A DNA stretch of 64,000 nt, from the NCBI GenBank assembly GCA_014728085.1, contig WJMF01000224.1, positions 1-64,000 on the forward strand, read 5' to 3'. The number at the start of each line of letters is the position of its first letter. The stretch's first letter is position 1. The stretch comes from Candidatus Zhuqueibacterota bacterium (lineage in GTDB: Bacteria; Zhuqueibacterota; Zhuqueibacteria; Residuimicrobiales; Oceaniaggregativiventaceae). Made by a program: the position numbers and the translations under genes. Shown here piece after piece: positions 20,877 to 31,900 of this stretch. The notes beneath the pieces are model-generated. The model was not told the DNA's origin, ran no database searches, and saw only the letters and a program-made list of their open reading frames with translations.

Positions 20877-21424
20877 TAATTCATCCTCTTGCCAAAAGAT
20901 ATGCCAAAGCGCTTTGGGAACTCGCTGAAGAAAGGGGGCAAATAGAAGCAGTTTTGCAGCAGCTTGGTGTATTTGAAGCGTTGTTCCAAAGCAACCAACT
21001 TTTCCGGTGGTTTTTATTGACTCCGGCAATCGGGAAGCGGGAAAAGATAAAGATATTTAAAAATCTTTTTGCCACAAGCGTTTCATCCCTTTGTTGTAAT
21101 TTTCTGATTCTGTTGATAAAAAAGGGCAGACAGAATTATCTGCCCCAGCTGGTTTTTGAAATAAAACGGTTGTATGATGTAAAGCAAAACAGATTACGGC
21201 TCAAGATTATTCTGCCTGTAGAACTCGACAAAGAAGAGCAGAATCAACTGGAACAGCGTTTAAAAGTGTTCTTCCACTCTGACATTCGGCTGGATAAAAC
21301 AATAGATAAATCCATTTTAGGGGGTATAGTCATAAAAATCGATGATACTGTATATGATCTGAGCTTGCGCAATCAATTGAATAATCTGAGTCGTCTGCTC
21401 AAACCGGATAAACGGGTTTTCTAA
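20873..21424 (+). CDS. atpH: ATP synthase F1 subunit delta
   Basis: 183 aa starting at TTG 20873, which overlaps the atpF stop. No other start codon is available before IIHPLAKRYAKALWELAEE, the usual beginning of delta. The C-terminal signature ILGGIVIKIDDTVYDLSLRNQL is present. It caps the alpha3beta3 head and joins it to the b stalk. A 241-base gap follows before atpA, the only large gap in the operon. Confidence 0.95.
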   Translation: MIIHPLAKRYAKALWELAEERGQIEAVLQQLGVFEALFQSNQLFRWFLLTPAIGKREKIKIFKNLFATSVSSLCCNFLILLIKKGRQNYLPQLVFEIKRLYDVKQNRLRLKIILPVELDKEEQNQLEQRLKVFFHSDIRLDKTIDKSILGGIVIKIDDTVYDLSLRNQLNNLSRLLKPDKRVF

Positions 21425-21665
21425 TTGTCAAGGATCGTATTAAGAAATGACAAGAGGTTTTTTTTATAGCGTTGAACAAAATGTTTTAACTACTGCGGGT
21501 GTCATTATATGCCTAAAAATTGCAAACTTTCTGGTCTGCCGCTTGTTTTGAGAATCATGAACCAGTGCAGATTTATCTTCCATCGTAATCAGACTATTGA
21601 AAGCCCGGATCAATGTTATTCAACAAAGGACAGAAGAATACCCTATAGCAGATCAGGTAGAAAAA
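21425..21665. promoter_or_regulatory. Mid-operon gap between atpH and atpA with a possible attenuator
   Basis: 241 bases without a recognisable gene. TTGTCA (21425-21430) can pair with TGACAA (21448-21453), followed closely by eight T residues (21458-21465). This is a weak terminator-like element directly after the atpH stop. An AT-rich stretch downstream could carry a second promoter, but I could not define its boxes. An upstream in-frame TTG (21597) extends the atpA frame by 23 codons without homology to alpha subunits. Confidence 0.4.
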
Positions 21666-23177
21666 ATGGACATTAGACCAGAAGAAATCACCTCGGTTCT
21701 TAAAAAGCAAATCGAAAAATTTGAAAAGGAGATCGAGGTAAAAGAAGTTGGACAAGTTCTTCAAGTTGGAGACGGCATAGCCAGGGTGTATGGTCTGGAA
21801 AATGTTGTCTCTATGGAGCTCCTGGAATTTCCCAATGACGTATATGGTATGGCGTTGAATCTCGAGGAAGACAATATCGGTTGCATTCTTTTTGGAGAGG
21901 ATCGCTATATTAAGGAGGGCGACACCGCCAAACGGACGGGGCGTGTGGTTACCGTTCCGGTGGGGCCTGAATTGCTGGGGCGGGTCGTTAATCCTCTTGG
22001 TCAGCCTCTGGACGGCAAGGGTCCGATTAAAGCTGAAAAACATCTGCCCATTGAGCGCAAAGCTCCGGGCGTCGTAAAGAGACAGCCGGTGAAGGAGCCC
22101 CTTCAAACCGGAATTAAAGCGATCGACGCCATGATTCCGATTGGCCGGGGACAGCGGGAATTAATTATCGGTGATCGTCAGATCGGCAAAACCGCTCTGG
22201 TTGTAGATGCCATTATCAACCAGCGCCATACCGATGTTGTCTGCATATACGTGGCCATTGGTCAAAGGGCTTCTACGGTTGCCCAGGTTGTAAAGACGCT
22301 TGAAGATCAGGGTGCAATGGACCATACGATTGTGGTTTCCTCGACGGCGGATTCACCGGCGCCTTTGCAATATATTACACCCTATGCCGGTGCGACCATG
22401 GGTGAATATTTTCGCGATAATTCAATGCATGCATTGGTGGCCTATGATGATTTATCCAAACACGCCTGGGCATACCGCCAGGTTTCTCTCTTATTGCGCC
22501 GTCCCCCGGGCCGCGAGGCTTATCCGGGAGATGTTTTTTATCTTCATTCGCGGCTTTTGGAACGCGCTGCCAGGTTAAATAACGATCTGGGTGGCGGTTC
22601 GTTAACCGCTTTGCCCATCATCGAAACACAGGCGGGTGACTTTAGTGCCTATATTCCCACCAATGTGATCTCGATTACCGATGGACAGATCTATTTGGAA
22701 TCCAATCTTTTTTACAGTGGCATTCGGCCGGCCTTAAATGTGGGGCTTTCTGTTTCACGTGTCGGTGGCAATGCTCAGGTAAAAGCTATGAAACAGGTTG
22801 CCGGTCAGCTTCGCCTGGAATTGGCTCAGTACAGAGAGCTGGAATCGTTTGCAAAATTTGGGTCAGACCTGGATAAAGCGACTCAACATCGCCTGGAACG
22901 GGGTCAGAGGCTTGTTGAGATTCTCAAACAGAAACAATATCGGCCAATAGCGCTGGAACAGCAAATCGCCGTCATTTTTTTGGCCACTTGTGGTTTTGTC
23001 GATCAGATTCCCGTTGATAACATATCACAGGCAGAAGAAGAATTTTTAAAATTTCTGGATTCGACGCACCCGACGGCCCTCAAACATATCTCGGAGAAAA
23101 AAGAGATAGATGAGGAAACAGAAAAAGCGCTGGAAACGGCGTGTGAGGAATTTGTTAAAATATTCGTAACGGAATAG
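21666..23177 (+). CDS. atpA: ATP synthase F1 subunit alpha
   Basis: 503 aa from ATG 21666 ([19 protein letters not shown]), matching the usual alpha N-terminus; an in-frame TTG 69 bases earlier is not needed. Non-catalytic nucleotide site [10 protein letters not shown], and the segment [19 protein letters not shown] supplies the conserved Ser-Arg that completes the catalytic sites. Length is standard. atpG begins 4 bases after the stop. Confidence 0.97.
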   Translation: MDIRPEEITSVLKKQIEKFEKEIEVKEVGQVLQVGDGIARVYGLENVVSMELLEFPNDVYGMALNLEEDNIGCILFGEDRYIKEGDTAKRTGRVVTVPVGPELLGRVVNPLGQPLDGKGPIKAEKHLPIERKAPGVVKRQPVKEPLQTGIKAIDAMIPIGRGQRELIIGDRQIGKTALVVDAIINQRHTDVVCIYVAIGQRASTVAQVVKTLEDQGAMDHTIVVSSTADSPAPLQYITPYAGATMGEYFRDNSMHALVAYDDLSKHAWAYRQVSLLLRRPPGREAYPGDVFYLHSRLLERAARLNNDLGGGSLTALPIIETQAGDFSAYIPTNVISITDGQIYLESNLFYSGIRPALNVGLSVSRVGGNAQVKAMKQVAGQLRLELAQYRELESFAKFGSDLDKATQHRLERGQRLVEILKQKQYRPIALEQQIAVIFLATCGFVDQIPVDNISQAEEEFLKFLDSTHPTALKHISEKKEIDEETEKALETACEEFVKIFVTE

Positions 23178-23181
23178 TCAT

Positions 23182-24048
23182 ATGGCAACGCTTAGAAATA
23201 TTAAACACAGGATTGTCGGAGTTAAGAGCACGCAGCAGATCACCCGGGCAATGAAAATGGTTGCCGCGACCAAATTGCGCAAATCTCAGCAGCGTTTGCT
23301 CAACACTCGGCCTTATGCGGATGAATTGGCCAGGGTGCTCGGACATGTAAAAGCGCGTTCCGGAAAGACCTTGCATCCCTTGTTTGAAATCCGGCCTTCC
23401 AGACGCGTCTGTTATGTCTTGATAAGCTCGGATAAAGGGTTATGTGGCGGGTTTAATGCCAATTTAATTCGCCGTGCCCGACAAGAACTTGAAAAAAGTG
23501 CCGGCGAGGCGGAAGAGAGTTTTTTAATGACTATTGGCCGCAAGGGCTACAAGCATTTTAAGCGACGCGAGCAAAATATTGCAGCTCACTGGCTTGACCT
23601 TTTCAACCATCTGGAATTTAAACACGCACATGATATTGCGGTCACATTGTTGCGATTTTATGAAAAGAAAAAACTCGACCGGATATATATAATATATTCC
23701 CGATTTAAATCAGCTGTTCGTCAGGAAATTGTGGTCGAACAGGTTTTGCCGATCAAAGCGGTCAAGCCTGTTGAGGAAGCGTTTCCGGTCAATTTTATTT
23801 ACGAACCATCGCCTTATATGATTCTCGACCATCTTTGTCCGATGAGCATAAAGTTTCAACTGTGGCGCATGCTTTTAGAATCCAGTACCTCCGAATTTGG
23901 TGCCCGAATGACAGCGATGGAATCCGCTACGGATAATGCGGAAGAGAGGATAAAGGAATTAACGCTTTCTTATAATAAGGCCCGACAGGCAGCGATCACA
24001 AAAGAGATCACAGAAATAGTTGCGGGTGCGGAAGCGTTAAAAGGGTAA
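23182..24048 (+). CDS. atpG: ATP synthase F1 subunit gamma
   Basis: 288 aa. N-terminal coiled-coil arm LRNIKHRIVGVKSTQQITRA and C-terminal arm MTAMESATDNAEERIKELTL with the conserved signature are both intact. ISSDKGLCGGFNANL marks the Rossmann-like middle. It is the central rotor shaft. Co-transcribed with atpA and atpD. Confidence 0.97.
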   Translation: MATLRNIKHRIVGVKSTQQITRAMKMVAATKLRKSQQRLLNTRPYADELARVLGHVKARSGKTLHPLFEIRPSRRVCYVLISSDKGLCGGFNANLIRRARQELEKSAGEAEESFLMTIGRKGYKHFKRREQNIAAHWLDLFNHLEFKHAHDIAVTLLRFYEKKKLDRIYIIYSRFKSAVRQEIVVEQVLPIKAVKPVEEAFPVNFIYEPSPYMILDHLCPMSIKFQLWRMLLESSTSEFGARMTAMESATDNAEERIKELTLSYNKARQAAITKEITEIVAGAEALKG

Positions 24049-24057
24049 AAATAATAG

Positions 24058-25515
<1,458 letters not shown>

Positions 25516-25532
25516 CCCGGGTTCATTAAATC

Positions 25533-25892
25533 ATGAAAGAGAATAAATTTAAAATTGAAATCATTACTCCCGAGCGTGTGATATCCATAGATGGGGTTTA
25601 TCATGTAAGCGCATTGAGCACCGGCGGATATTTTGGCCTCAAAGCTCGCCACGCGCCCTTTTTAACCCTTTTAAAAACCGGAATCATTGAAATACGTTGT
25701 GACAAGGGTATGCAACGCTATGCGGCTAGCAGAGGGTATTGTGAGGTTGCTAAGGATAAAGTTATTTTTTTGGTGGAAAGTGTCGAGGCGGTAGAGGAAA
25801 TCGATCTCGAGCGGGCTGAAAAAGCCTGTGAACGCGCCTTGGAGCGCCTGAAGCAGAAACAATCAGGTCTCGATTTTGCCAGGGCACAATAG
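25533..25892 (+). CDS. atpC: ATP synthase F1 subunit epsilon, cut short by an in-frame TAG
   Basis: 119 aa. The N-terminal beta-sandwich (residues 1-85) is intact, and the first C-terminal helix runs from EEIDLERAEKACERALERL. Epsilon subunits normally continue with DFxRAxxALxRAxNRL. Here the frame reads GLDFARAQ, then TAG (25890-25892), then SFQRALNRIHIV in the same frame, which is the expected second helix. So a stop codon appears to interrupt a previously full-length gene (open to TGA at 25980-25982). The remaining protein should still bind gamma and the c-ring but lack the helix that inhibits ATP hydrolysis. TAG is used as a normal stop by other genes here, so recoding is unlikely. A sequencing error is possible. 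Confidence 0.9.
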   Translation: MKENKFKIEIITPERVISIDGVYHVSALSTGGYFGLKARHAPFLTLLKTGIIEIRCDKGMQRYAASRGYCEVAKDKVIFLVESVEAVEEIDLERAEKACERALERLKQKQSGLDFARAQ

Positions 25893-26001
25893 TCATTCCA
25901 GCGCGCCCTAAACAGGATTCATATCGTTTCTTTTAAACAACAAGTTTTAAATTGTAGGTCTGTTTTATTTTCCTTACTTTGATTTAATTACGATAATTTG
26001 C

Positions 26002-26030
26002 TTGACATACTGCAAAATTCTTTATATTAT
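26002..26030 (+). promoter_or_regulatory. Near-consensus sigma-70 promoter ahead of the TPR/ExbB-ExbD block
   Basis: TTGACA (26002-26007), exactly 17 bases, then TATTAT (26025-26030). It is the best promoter match in the window, about 73 bases upstream of the first TPR gene. It suggests constitutive, fairly strong transcription of the whole 26-36.8 kb block, which has no other obvious promoter. Confidence 0.75.
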
Positions 26031-26102
26031 TTTTTTATATGATTTTGTGGCGCCCTGCAATGATCGGTGCCGCTTGGTTTATAAGTACGGAGATAAAGGT
26101 TG

Positions 26103-28955
26103 ATGTGTAAAATCCGCCAATATTATATGCTCATAGTCGGGATGTTTTCCATCCTGTTCTGTTTTCCCTGCCATTCGTACACTGCCACACCTCTCCAGGA
26201 TGGCGCGCCCGGCATTTCTTTTCAGGATCGGTTGTTTCATTATCTTTCTCTGCAGACCGATCACGTTGTTGAAGATTTAATGGCAAGAGAAATGCAAGTG
26301 GTTCAAATGGTGGATTTGATCAACAGGGAATTCAAAGGCCGTGAAAACGTGGTTCAGGAAGCGATTACGGTTATTGAAGGACCCAAGGACTCTTTAATAT
26401 CCGATTATACACAGGAACTCGAACTTCTTCTCCAGTTATACGATAACCTGCAGCATCTCGAGCGGATAGCCGAATATGGAGATCAAATAGAGGCATATGA
26501 TGAGGTTCACAATATTAAGTCCATTCTGGTTTCCGGTCTGGAAAACCGGGAAATATATGATAAAGGCATATATACCGCCGAGCGGGTGGGCGAAACCATA
26601 GATGACTATACGGCTGAACTGGATACCATGCTGGGTATATATGATACACTGGAATTTTTGAGAAAGCGTGCGGTGACGCAAAAAAATGAAAAAGCGCTGT
26701 TGCTGGTTGATGAGCAGAAACAGAAACTTTACAAGGTTCTCAGTCGCTGGGGACGATTGGGCCCTCTTTCAGAAGAGGATTATATCCGTTATCAGCTGGA
26801 AACGGAAAGAATTCATGATGTGGTAAAGACTCTTGACACGATTGCCAGAGAACGCAGCCAGACCAATCGGGACAGGATTTCCCAGATGAAAAAAAATCTG
26901 GTCGACAGCCTTGACCGCTCTGTATATGATTTGTTCGTTGTCGGTGATTTGCAAAAAGATATTTCTCATACCACCAGTGACTTTATTAAAGTCTGGAAGA
27001 ATGAGCGGATTATTGATGTCGAAACCCATTTGGCAAAATACAAAGCCATTCGCTATGAAATTATCAAGCGATCCGATCAAAAGGACATTCAGCGTTTGCT
27101 GACCGCCCAAACCAAGGATGCCTTGCTCAATTATGCCAATGGCTTGTATCGCGTCAGCGAATTCCAGTTTCAGGATATTATCGATACCTATGAACCTTAC
27201 TTTGGACGGTTGACAGCAATACATTATTATCTCGGTGAAGCGCTATATCATCAACAGGCTTTTGAACGGGCCAAGTTTAAGTTCATGGATGTCGCCGGCG
27301 AACCCAAAGCGACACCTTTTCATGTCGACGCGCTGGTGAGGTTATTGCAACACGCAGACAAATACGAGGGGTCGGCTGCATTTTTCGCTCTTTATGAACG
27401 GATCGTTGAGCTCGATTCGCTCGCGAGCGGTGACCTTTTGTCCTATTCTCATTATAAAGCCGCCAACAAATACTTTGCCAATACTCAATATCACGATGCG
27501 AATCGTATTCTGGATCAAATTTCCAAATCGAGCAGATTTCATTTGCCGGCTATGCTTTTAAAGGGCGTTATTTACCTGAATCTTGATGATTATAATTCTG
27601 CGATTCCGGTTTTTCAGGCGCTTGCCGGCAAGGAAAGTTATCCCTGGACAAATTTAGATGTTGCTTATATTCGGAATAGTGCGCTCTTGCGGTTGGGTAT
27701 GGTCTATTATCAGCGCAACGACTTTATGAATGCCCGCAACTATTTTGAGCAGGTGTCACAGGGGTTCAAGGGATTTGATAATGCCCTGATTGGAAAAGCA
27801 TGGTCTTCCTTGCGTGTCGGGAATTATCAGGGCTCTATTGATCAATCGTATCAATTGCTTCGCAATCATCTTGCATCCAACTATTCCTATGAAGCACTGG
27901 TTTTGTCGGCACATTGCAAGCAATTGCTTGGCCAACCTGAAAGTGCTTTACAGAATTATCGCTATGTCATCCGGGCCAGAAAAATGATGAATGTTGCAAA
28001 GGATTATCACAGCGAGCGAAACCGTATTCTCAGCCAAAAGAAACAACTTGGTCTTATCGAAGAAGAGTCACTGGAAATGCGTCAGGAAATTTTATACTAT
28101 AGAATAGAGGAGATGCAGGAGCGGTTGTCGCGGCTCTTGTTCCGCATCCATCAAAAGGGAGATAGCGGTAGTCGTCTGATTCAGGATTATCAGGATGAAC
28201 GTGTGGATATTATTCATCATCTCGATGACCTGGACAGGGTGATTCAGTGGGCTGAAGAGATGGAGCGGCCGGAAGTTTTGGCAAAAGCATTGGAGCAACG
28301 ACAGAGGCTTTTACGGGTTTTGCAAACGTTTCAGGGCGACCGGGACGTTGTCAATACGACTTATTTAATCGATTTTCCCCTGGCAGCCATGGAGGCGAAT
28401 TTGATCTGGCAGCGGGATAATTTTGTTGATCTTTACAGAAATTTGGACCTGGAAAAACGCCGGCTCGAAAATTCCATCAATAACTTGAGCAATATAACCA
28501 CTGCGGAACTATCCTTTTCGGATAAACTCGATTTGGAGATTCTGAATGGTGATTTGAATCATTTGCAAACCCGCCTGAGCAAATTTCGGGAATGGATTAC
28601 GGAGCAAGTGCCGGGTGAACCACAATCCCGGCTTGACTATTGGAGTGACTATGCCGGATATCAAGTAAGCAAAATCGTATATAATTTGCGTCAGGATAAA
28701 GTGGATCAGATCGGTGATTACGCTTCGCGATTGCAGATGATTCGGGATGTTCTGCAGGCTCGTAAGGAGGAACTTGAGAGCCGTTTGCAGGAATTTAACG
28801 AAGAGATACAGGTCTTGCAAAAACGATGGTTGTCGCGAAAAATAAAATTAGAACAACTGGAAAAGCAGACCTATTTTAACAAATATTACTTTGATACATC
28901 TGAGCGTGAATCCGAGAACTGGGAATACAGGCTTCAGCAGCTTATAGAGGATTAA
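26103..28955 (+). CDS. Large periplasmic TPR / coiled-coil protein
   Basis: 950 aa from ATG 26103 (a TTG lies one codon earlier). Residues about 1-28 are a signal peptide (hydrophobic core MLIVGMFSILFCFPCHS). Residues about 35-330 are helical and charged. TPR-like repeats cover about 335-640 (YYLGEALYHQQAFERAKFKF; AMLLKGVIYLNLDDYNSAIP; LRLGMVYYQRNDFMNARNYF; KAWSSLRVGNYQGSIDQSYQ). Long coiled coils fill about 670-930 (RLQEFNEEIQVLQKRWLSRK). There is no enzymatic motif. It is 39 bases ahead of a still larger TPR protein and leads a run ending in ExbB/ExbD/TonB-like genes. It is probably a structural part of that envelope complex, comparable in style to the TPR proteins that accompany AglRQS/Glt-type motors (inference). 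Confidence 0.75.
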   Translation: MCKIRQYYMLIVGMFSILFCFPCHSYTATPLQDGAPGISFQDRLFHYLSLQTDHVVEDLMAREMQVVQMVDLINREFKGRENVVQEAITVIEGPKDSLISDYTQELELLLQLYDNLQHLERIAEYGDQIEAYDEVHNIKSILVSGLENREIYDKGIYTAERVGETIDDYTAELDTMLGIYDTLEFLRKRAVTQKNEKALLLVDEQKQKLYKVLSRWGRLGPLSEEDYIRYQLETERIHDVVKTLDTIARERSQTNRDRISQMKKNLVDSLDRSVYDLFVVGDLQKDISHTTSDFIKVWKNERIIDVETHLAKYKAIRYEIIKRSDQKDIQRLLTAQTKDALLNYANGLYRVSEFQFQDIIDTYEPYFGRLTAIHYYLGEALYHQQAFERAKFKFMDVAGEPKATPFHVDALVRLLQHADKYEGSAAFFALYERIVELDSLASGDLLSYSHYKAANKYFANTQYHDANRILDQISKSSRFHLPAMLLKGVIYLNLDDYNSAIPVFQALAGKESYPWTNLDVAYIRNSALLRLGMVYYQRNDFMNARNYFEQVSQGFKGFDNALIGKAWSSLRVGNYQGSIDQSYQLLRNHLASNYSYEALVLSAHCKQLLGQPESALQNYRYVIRARKMMNVAKDYHSERNRILSQKKQLGLIEEESLEMRQEILYYRIEEMQERLSRLLFRIHQKGDSGSRLIQDYQDERVDIIHHLDDLDRVIQWAEEMERPEVLAKALEQRQRLLRVLQTFQGDRDVVNTTYLIDFPLAAMEANLIWQRDNFVDLYRNLDLEKRRLENSINNLSNITTAELSFSDKLDLEILNGDLNHLQTRLSKFREWITEQVPGEPQSRLDYWSDYAGYQVSKIVYNLRQDKVDQIGDYASRLQMIRDVLQARKEELESRLQEFNEEIQVLQKRWLSRKIKLEQLEKQTYFNKYYFDTSERESENWEYRLQQLIED

Positions 28956-28994
28956 TCGGTTTACTGCAACGATGAAAACCATAGGAATTCAGGG

Positions 28995-31900
28995 ATGATT
29001 AAGCAATTTCTGACCTGGCTTGTCATTTTAGGTACATTTTTCTTCGCCACGATGATTTGGGCTCAGGAGAGCGCTGATAATGCAGCACCGTTATCCGATG
29101 CTATTGATGATACAGTGACTGAACAATTTTCCATAGATGAATTGTTAAAATTCCGGAGTTATTATCAACGACAGATCAGCAAGCTGGAACACGAAAAAAC
29201 GGTTCTGCGCCAGGAAGGAATTCGCGATGCAGAGATGTTTCTGGAGAGGAATCCCAACAGCCGGGTCGGAGACAGAGTGCTCATTCGTCTTGCCGAGCTC
29301 TATATAGAAGATGTGGACGAAGGTTTTGAAGAACAGATGAGAGAATATGATCGTCTCATATCACTATACCAGCAAAATGAGATTGATTCCCTCCCGTCGG
29401 AACCGAAAAAAGATTACTCAGGGGTGGTCGACCTGTATAATCAGCTGGTAAATGACTATCCGCACAGTGAGCTGGTTGACGATGCTTTGTTTAATATCGG
29501 TCTGCTCTATGAAACAAGCGGTCACGCCGACAGTGCTTTTGTTTACTATAACCGGGTGCTGGAATTGTTTCCCTATTCTGAGCTGGAGCCCGATGTTTTA
29601 ATGAGGTTAGGGGAATATTATTTCAATCCGCCGATCAATGATATTCATACGGCCATTTCCTATTTTGAGAAGGTGCTCGAATTTAAAACCAGCCCGCGCT
29701 ACAATGAGGCGCTTTACCGGCTCGGTTGGAGTTATTATCGCCTGAATCAATATGAGAAAGCGATTTCCTATTTTACTCTTTTGGCCGACGATGTACAATA
29801 TGCAAAGAAATATGATCCGGAAAACCGTTACAGCAATCCTGCCGTTTTGGACGAGTCTATTGAATACATTGGAATTTGTTTCGTTGAAAAGGGCGGGCCG
29901 GAGGCAGCCGCTTCGTATCTGCAAAAAATCGGGGGGCGGGATTATGGCGTCCACATTTTAAAGCGGATGGGTGACGCCTATATGAAAGAAAAAGAGGATT
30001 ATGAAAAAGCCATTCAAAGCTACGAGTTTTTGTTGAATCGTTATCCCACCGCTCCTATAGCGCCCCGGATTCAGAATAATATTGTGATTTGTTATCGCCG
30101 TTCGGACAATGAAACTTATGCCTATGTGGCGAGGGATCAATTGTTTGATAACTATCGACCCGGCACCGACTGGTGGCAGCAAAATCCGGATGAAGCCTTA
30201 CGGGAAGAAGCACTGGGATATGCTGAAACGGCTCTTCGTGATAATATCACCTTTTTGTATAATACAGCACAGGAAACCGAACGTAAAGATATTTACTCAA
30301 AATCTGTGGTGGAGAGTCGCAGATATTTGCAGGCTTTTCCAAATGATTCAAGCGCTCAGCACATTCATTGGAATATGGCCCTTATTCTGGATACACAGCT
30401 GGGTCGGGTGGATTCCGCTTATGCGGAATATATTGAGATTAGCAACAGATACTGGGACAGCCCTTACCAGCGGTATGCGGCCAAAAATGCTGTCGCGCTT
30501 GCACGGGATGCGGCAATGACCGAGGTGGCAGAAGCCGAAGAACAAGCGTCTGAAGAGCAGACGCTTTCGATTGAGGAGCTTCGCCAGCAAGCTGCGGCAG
30601 AGGGGATAGAGGGCTTTAACTTTCGTGCCAGAATGAAATTAGAGAAAAGTAATCTGAGCGGGCCGGAACAAAAACTGGCGGACGCTTATGATAATTTTAT
30701 CAAACTTTTCCCGCACGAAGAGGAAACGCCGTTATTTCTCGCCAATGCCGGTGCACTTTACTATAGTCATAATCAATTTCGCCAGGCACTCAAATATTTT
30801 AAAACGCTTATGCGGCATTTTCCGGGAAATGAGCAGGTGGCACAGGCTCAATTTGCCATTATGGAGAGTTATTTTGGTAAAGCGGATTTTCAGAGTTCGG
30901 AGATTATTGCCCGAAAGATTGTAAACAGCGACGCGTCTGAACAGATTCGGCAGCGGGGCAGGCGCCGGCTGGCTGAATCCATTTACCTGAACGCAGAAAT
31001 GCTTGCGGAAAGCAACCAGCATTACGAAGCGGGTAAGGAATACCAAAGAGTCGTAAAGGAAGTTCCGACCAGTGAGTTTGCAGATTTGGCGCTTTTTAAT
31101 GCTGCTGTTGAGTATGATAAAGCCAATGATTATATGCGTGCAATCGAATCCTACAATTATTTACTCGCTACGCATCCAAACTCTGTTTATATTTACGACG
31201 CTCAGAACAATCTCGCCTTTGACTATGTCGAACTCGGTGATTATCACAATGCTGCGCTGACCTACCAGCGTCTTGCCACCATTCATCCGGACGAAAAACA
31301 AGCGCGGGATGCGCTATATAACGCCAGTTTGTACTATGCCAAAGCATTTGAATATGAACGGGCGATCAACGCCAACCAGCTTTTTTTACAGCGTTTTCCC
31401 AAAGACGAACAGGCAGATGAGCTGGCTTTTGAGATTCCGCGTTTTTATGAGCAAATGAATAAAAGCGAGGAGGCGTTTGAAGGGTATGAAGAGTATGTGG
31501 AGTTATTTCCCGACAGTCCGAAATCTGTTGAGGCTTTTTACCGAAGGGGTATGCATCTGAGAGGGCGGCAGCAGATGCGCAGTGCTCTGGTGGAATTTCA
31601 AAAAGCGCTGTTACAGAACCGGGACCTGGAAGAGCGGAATGAAGAGGGCAATATCTATTTTGCTGCAGAATCGGAATTTGCCATGGCCCAGATAAAGTTT
31701 GTTCAATTTAAGCAAATTCATTTTCAGCTTCCGGAAGCTGAACTGGAACGGAGCAAAACAGAAAAGAAAGAATACCTGCTCGAAATCGTCCGGCACCTGG
31801 GAAACGTCGCATCCTATGGCACTTCGCGCGTTTACGAGGCCACGTTTTTAATTGGTCAGGTGTATGAAGAATTTGCTCAAACATGGGCCAAACAGGAAAT

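Noticed and set aside
22751-22766. parS-like half site TGTTTCACGTG within atpA
   Set aside because: Only the left half matches the parS palindrome; the right half reads TCGGTG-like sequence instead of AAACA. It lies in a conserved alpha-subunit segment (SVSRVGG), so coding constraint explains it.
25890-25892. TAG reassigned as a sense codon (amber recoding)
   Set aside because: Other genes here end normally at TAG (parA, atpA, the LysM gene, the TonB-like gene) with no homologous continuation, so a general reassignment does not fit; a nonsense change in atpC is simpler.
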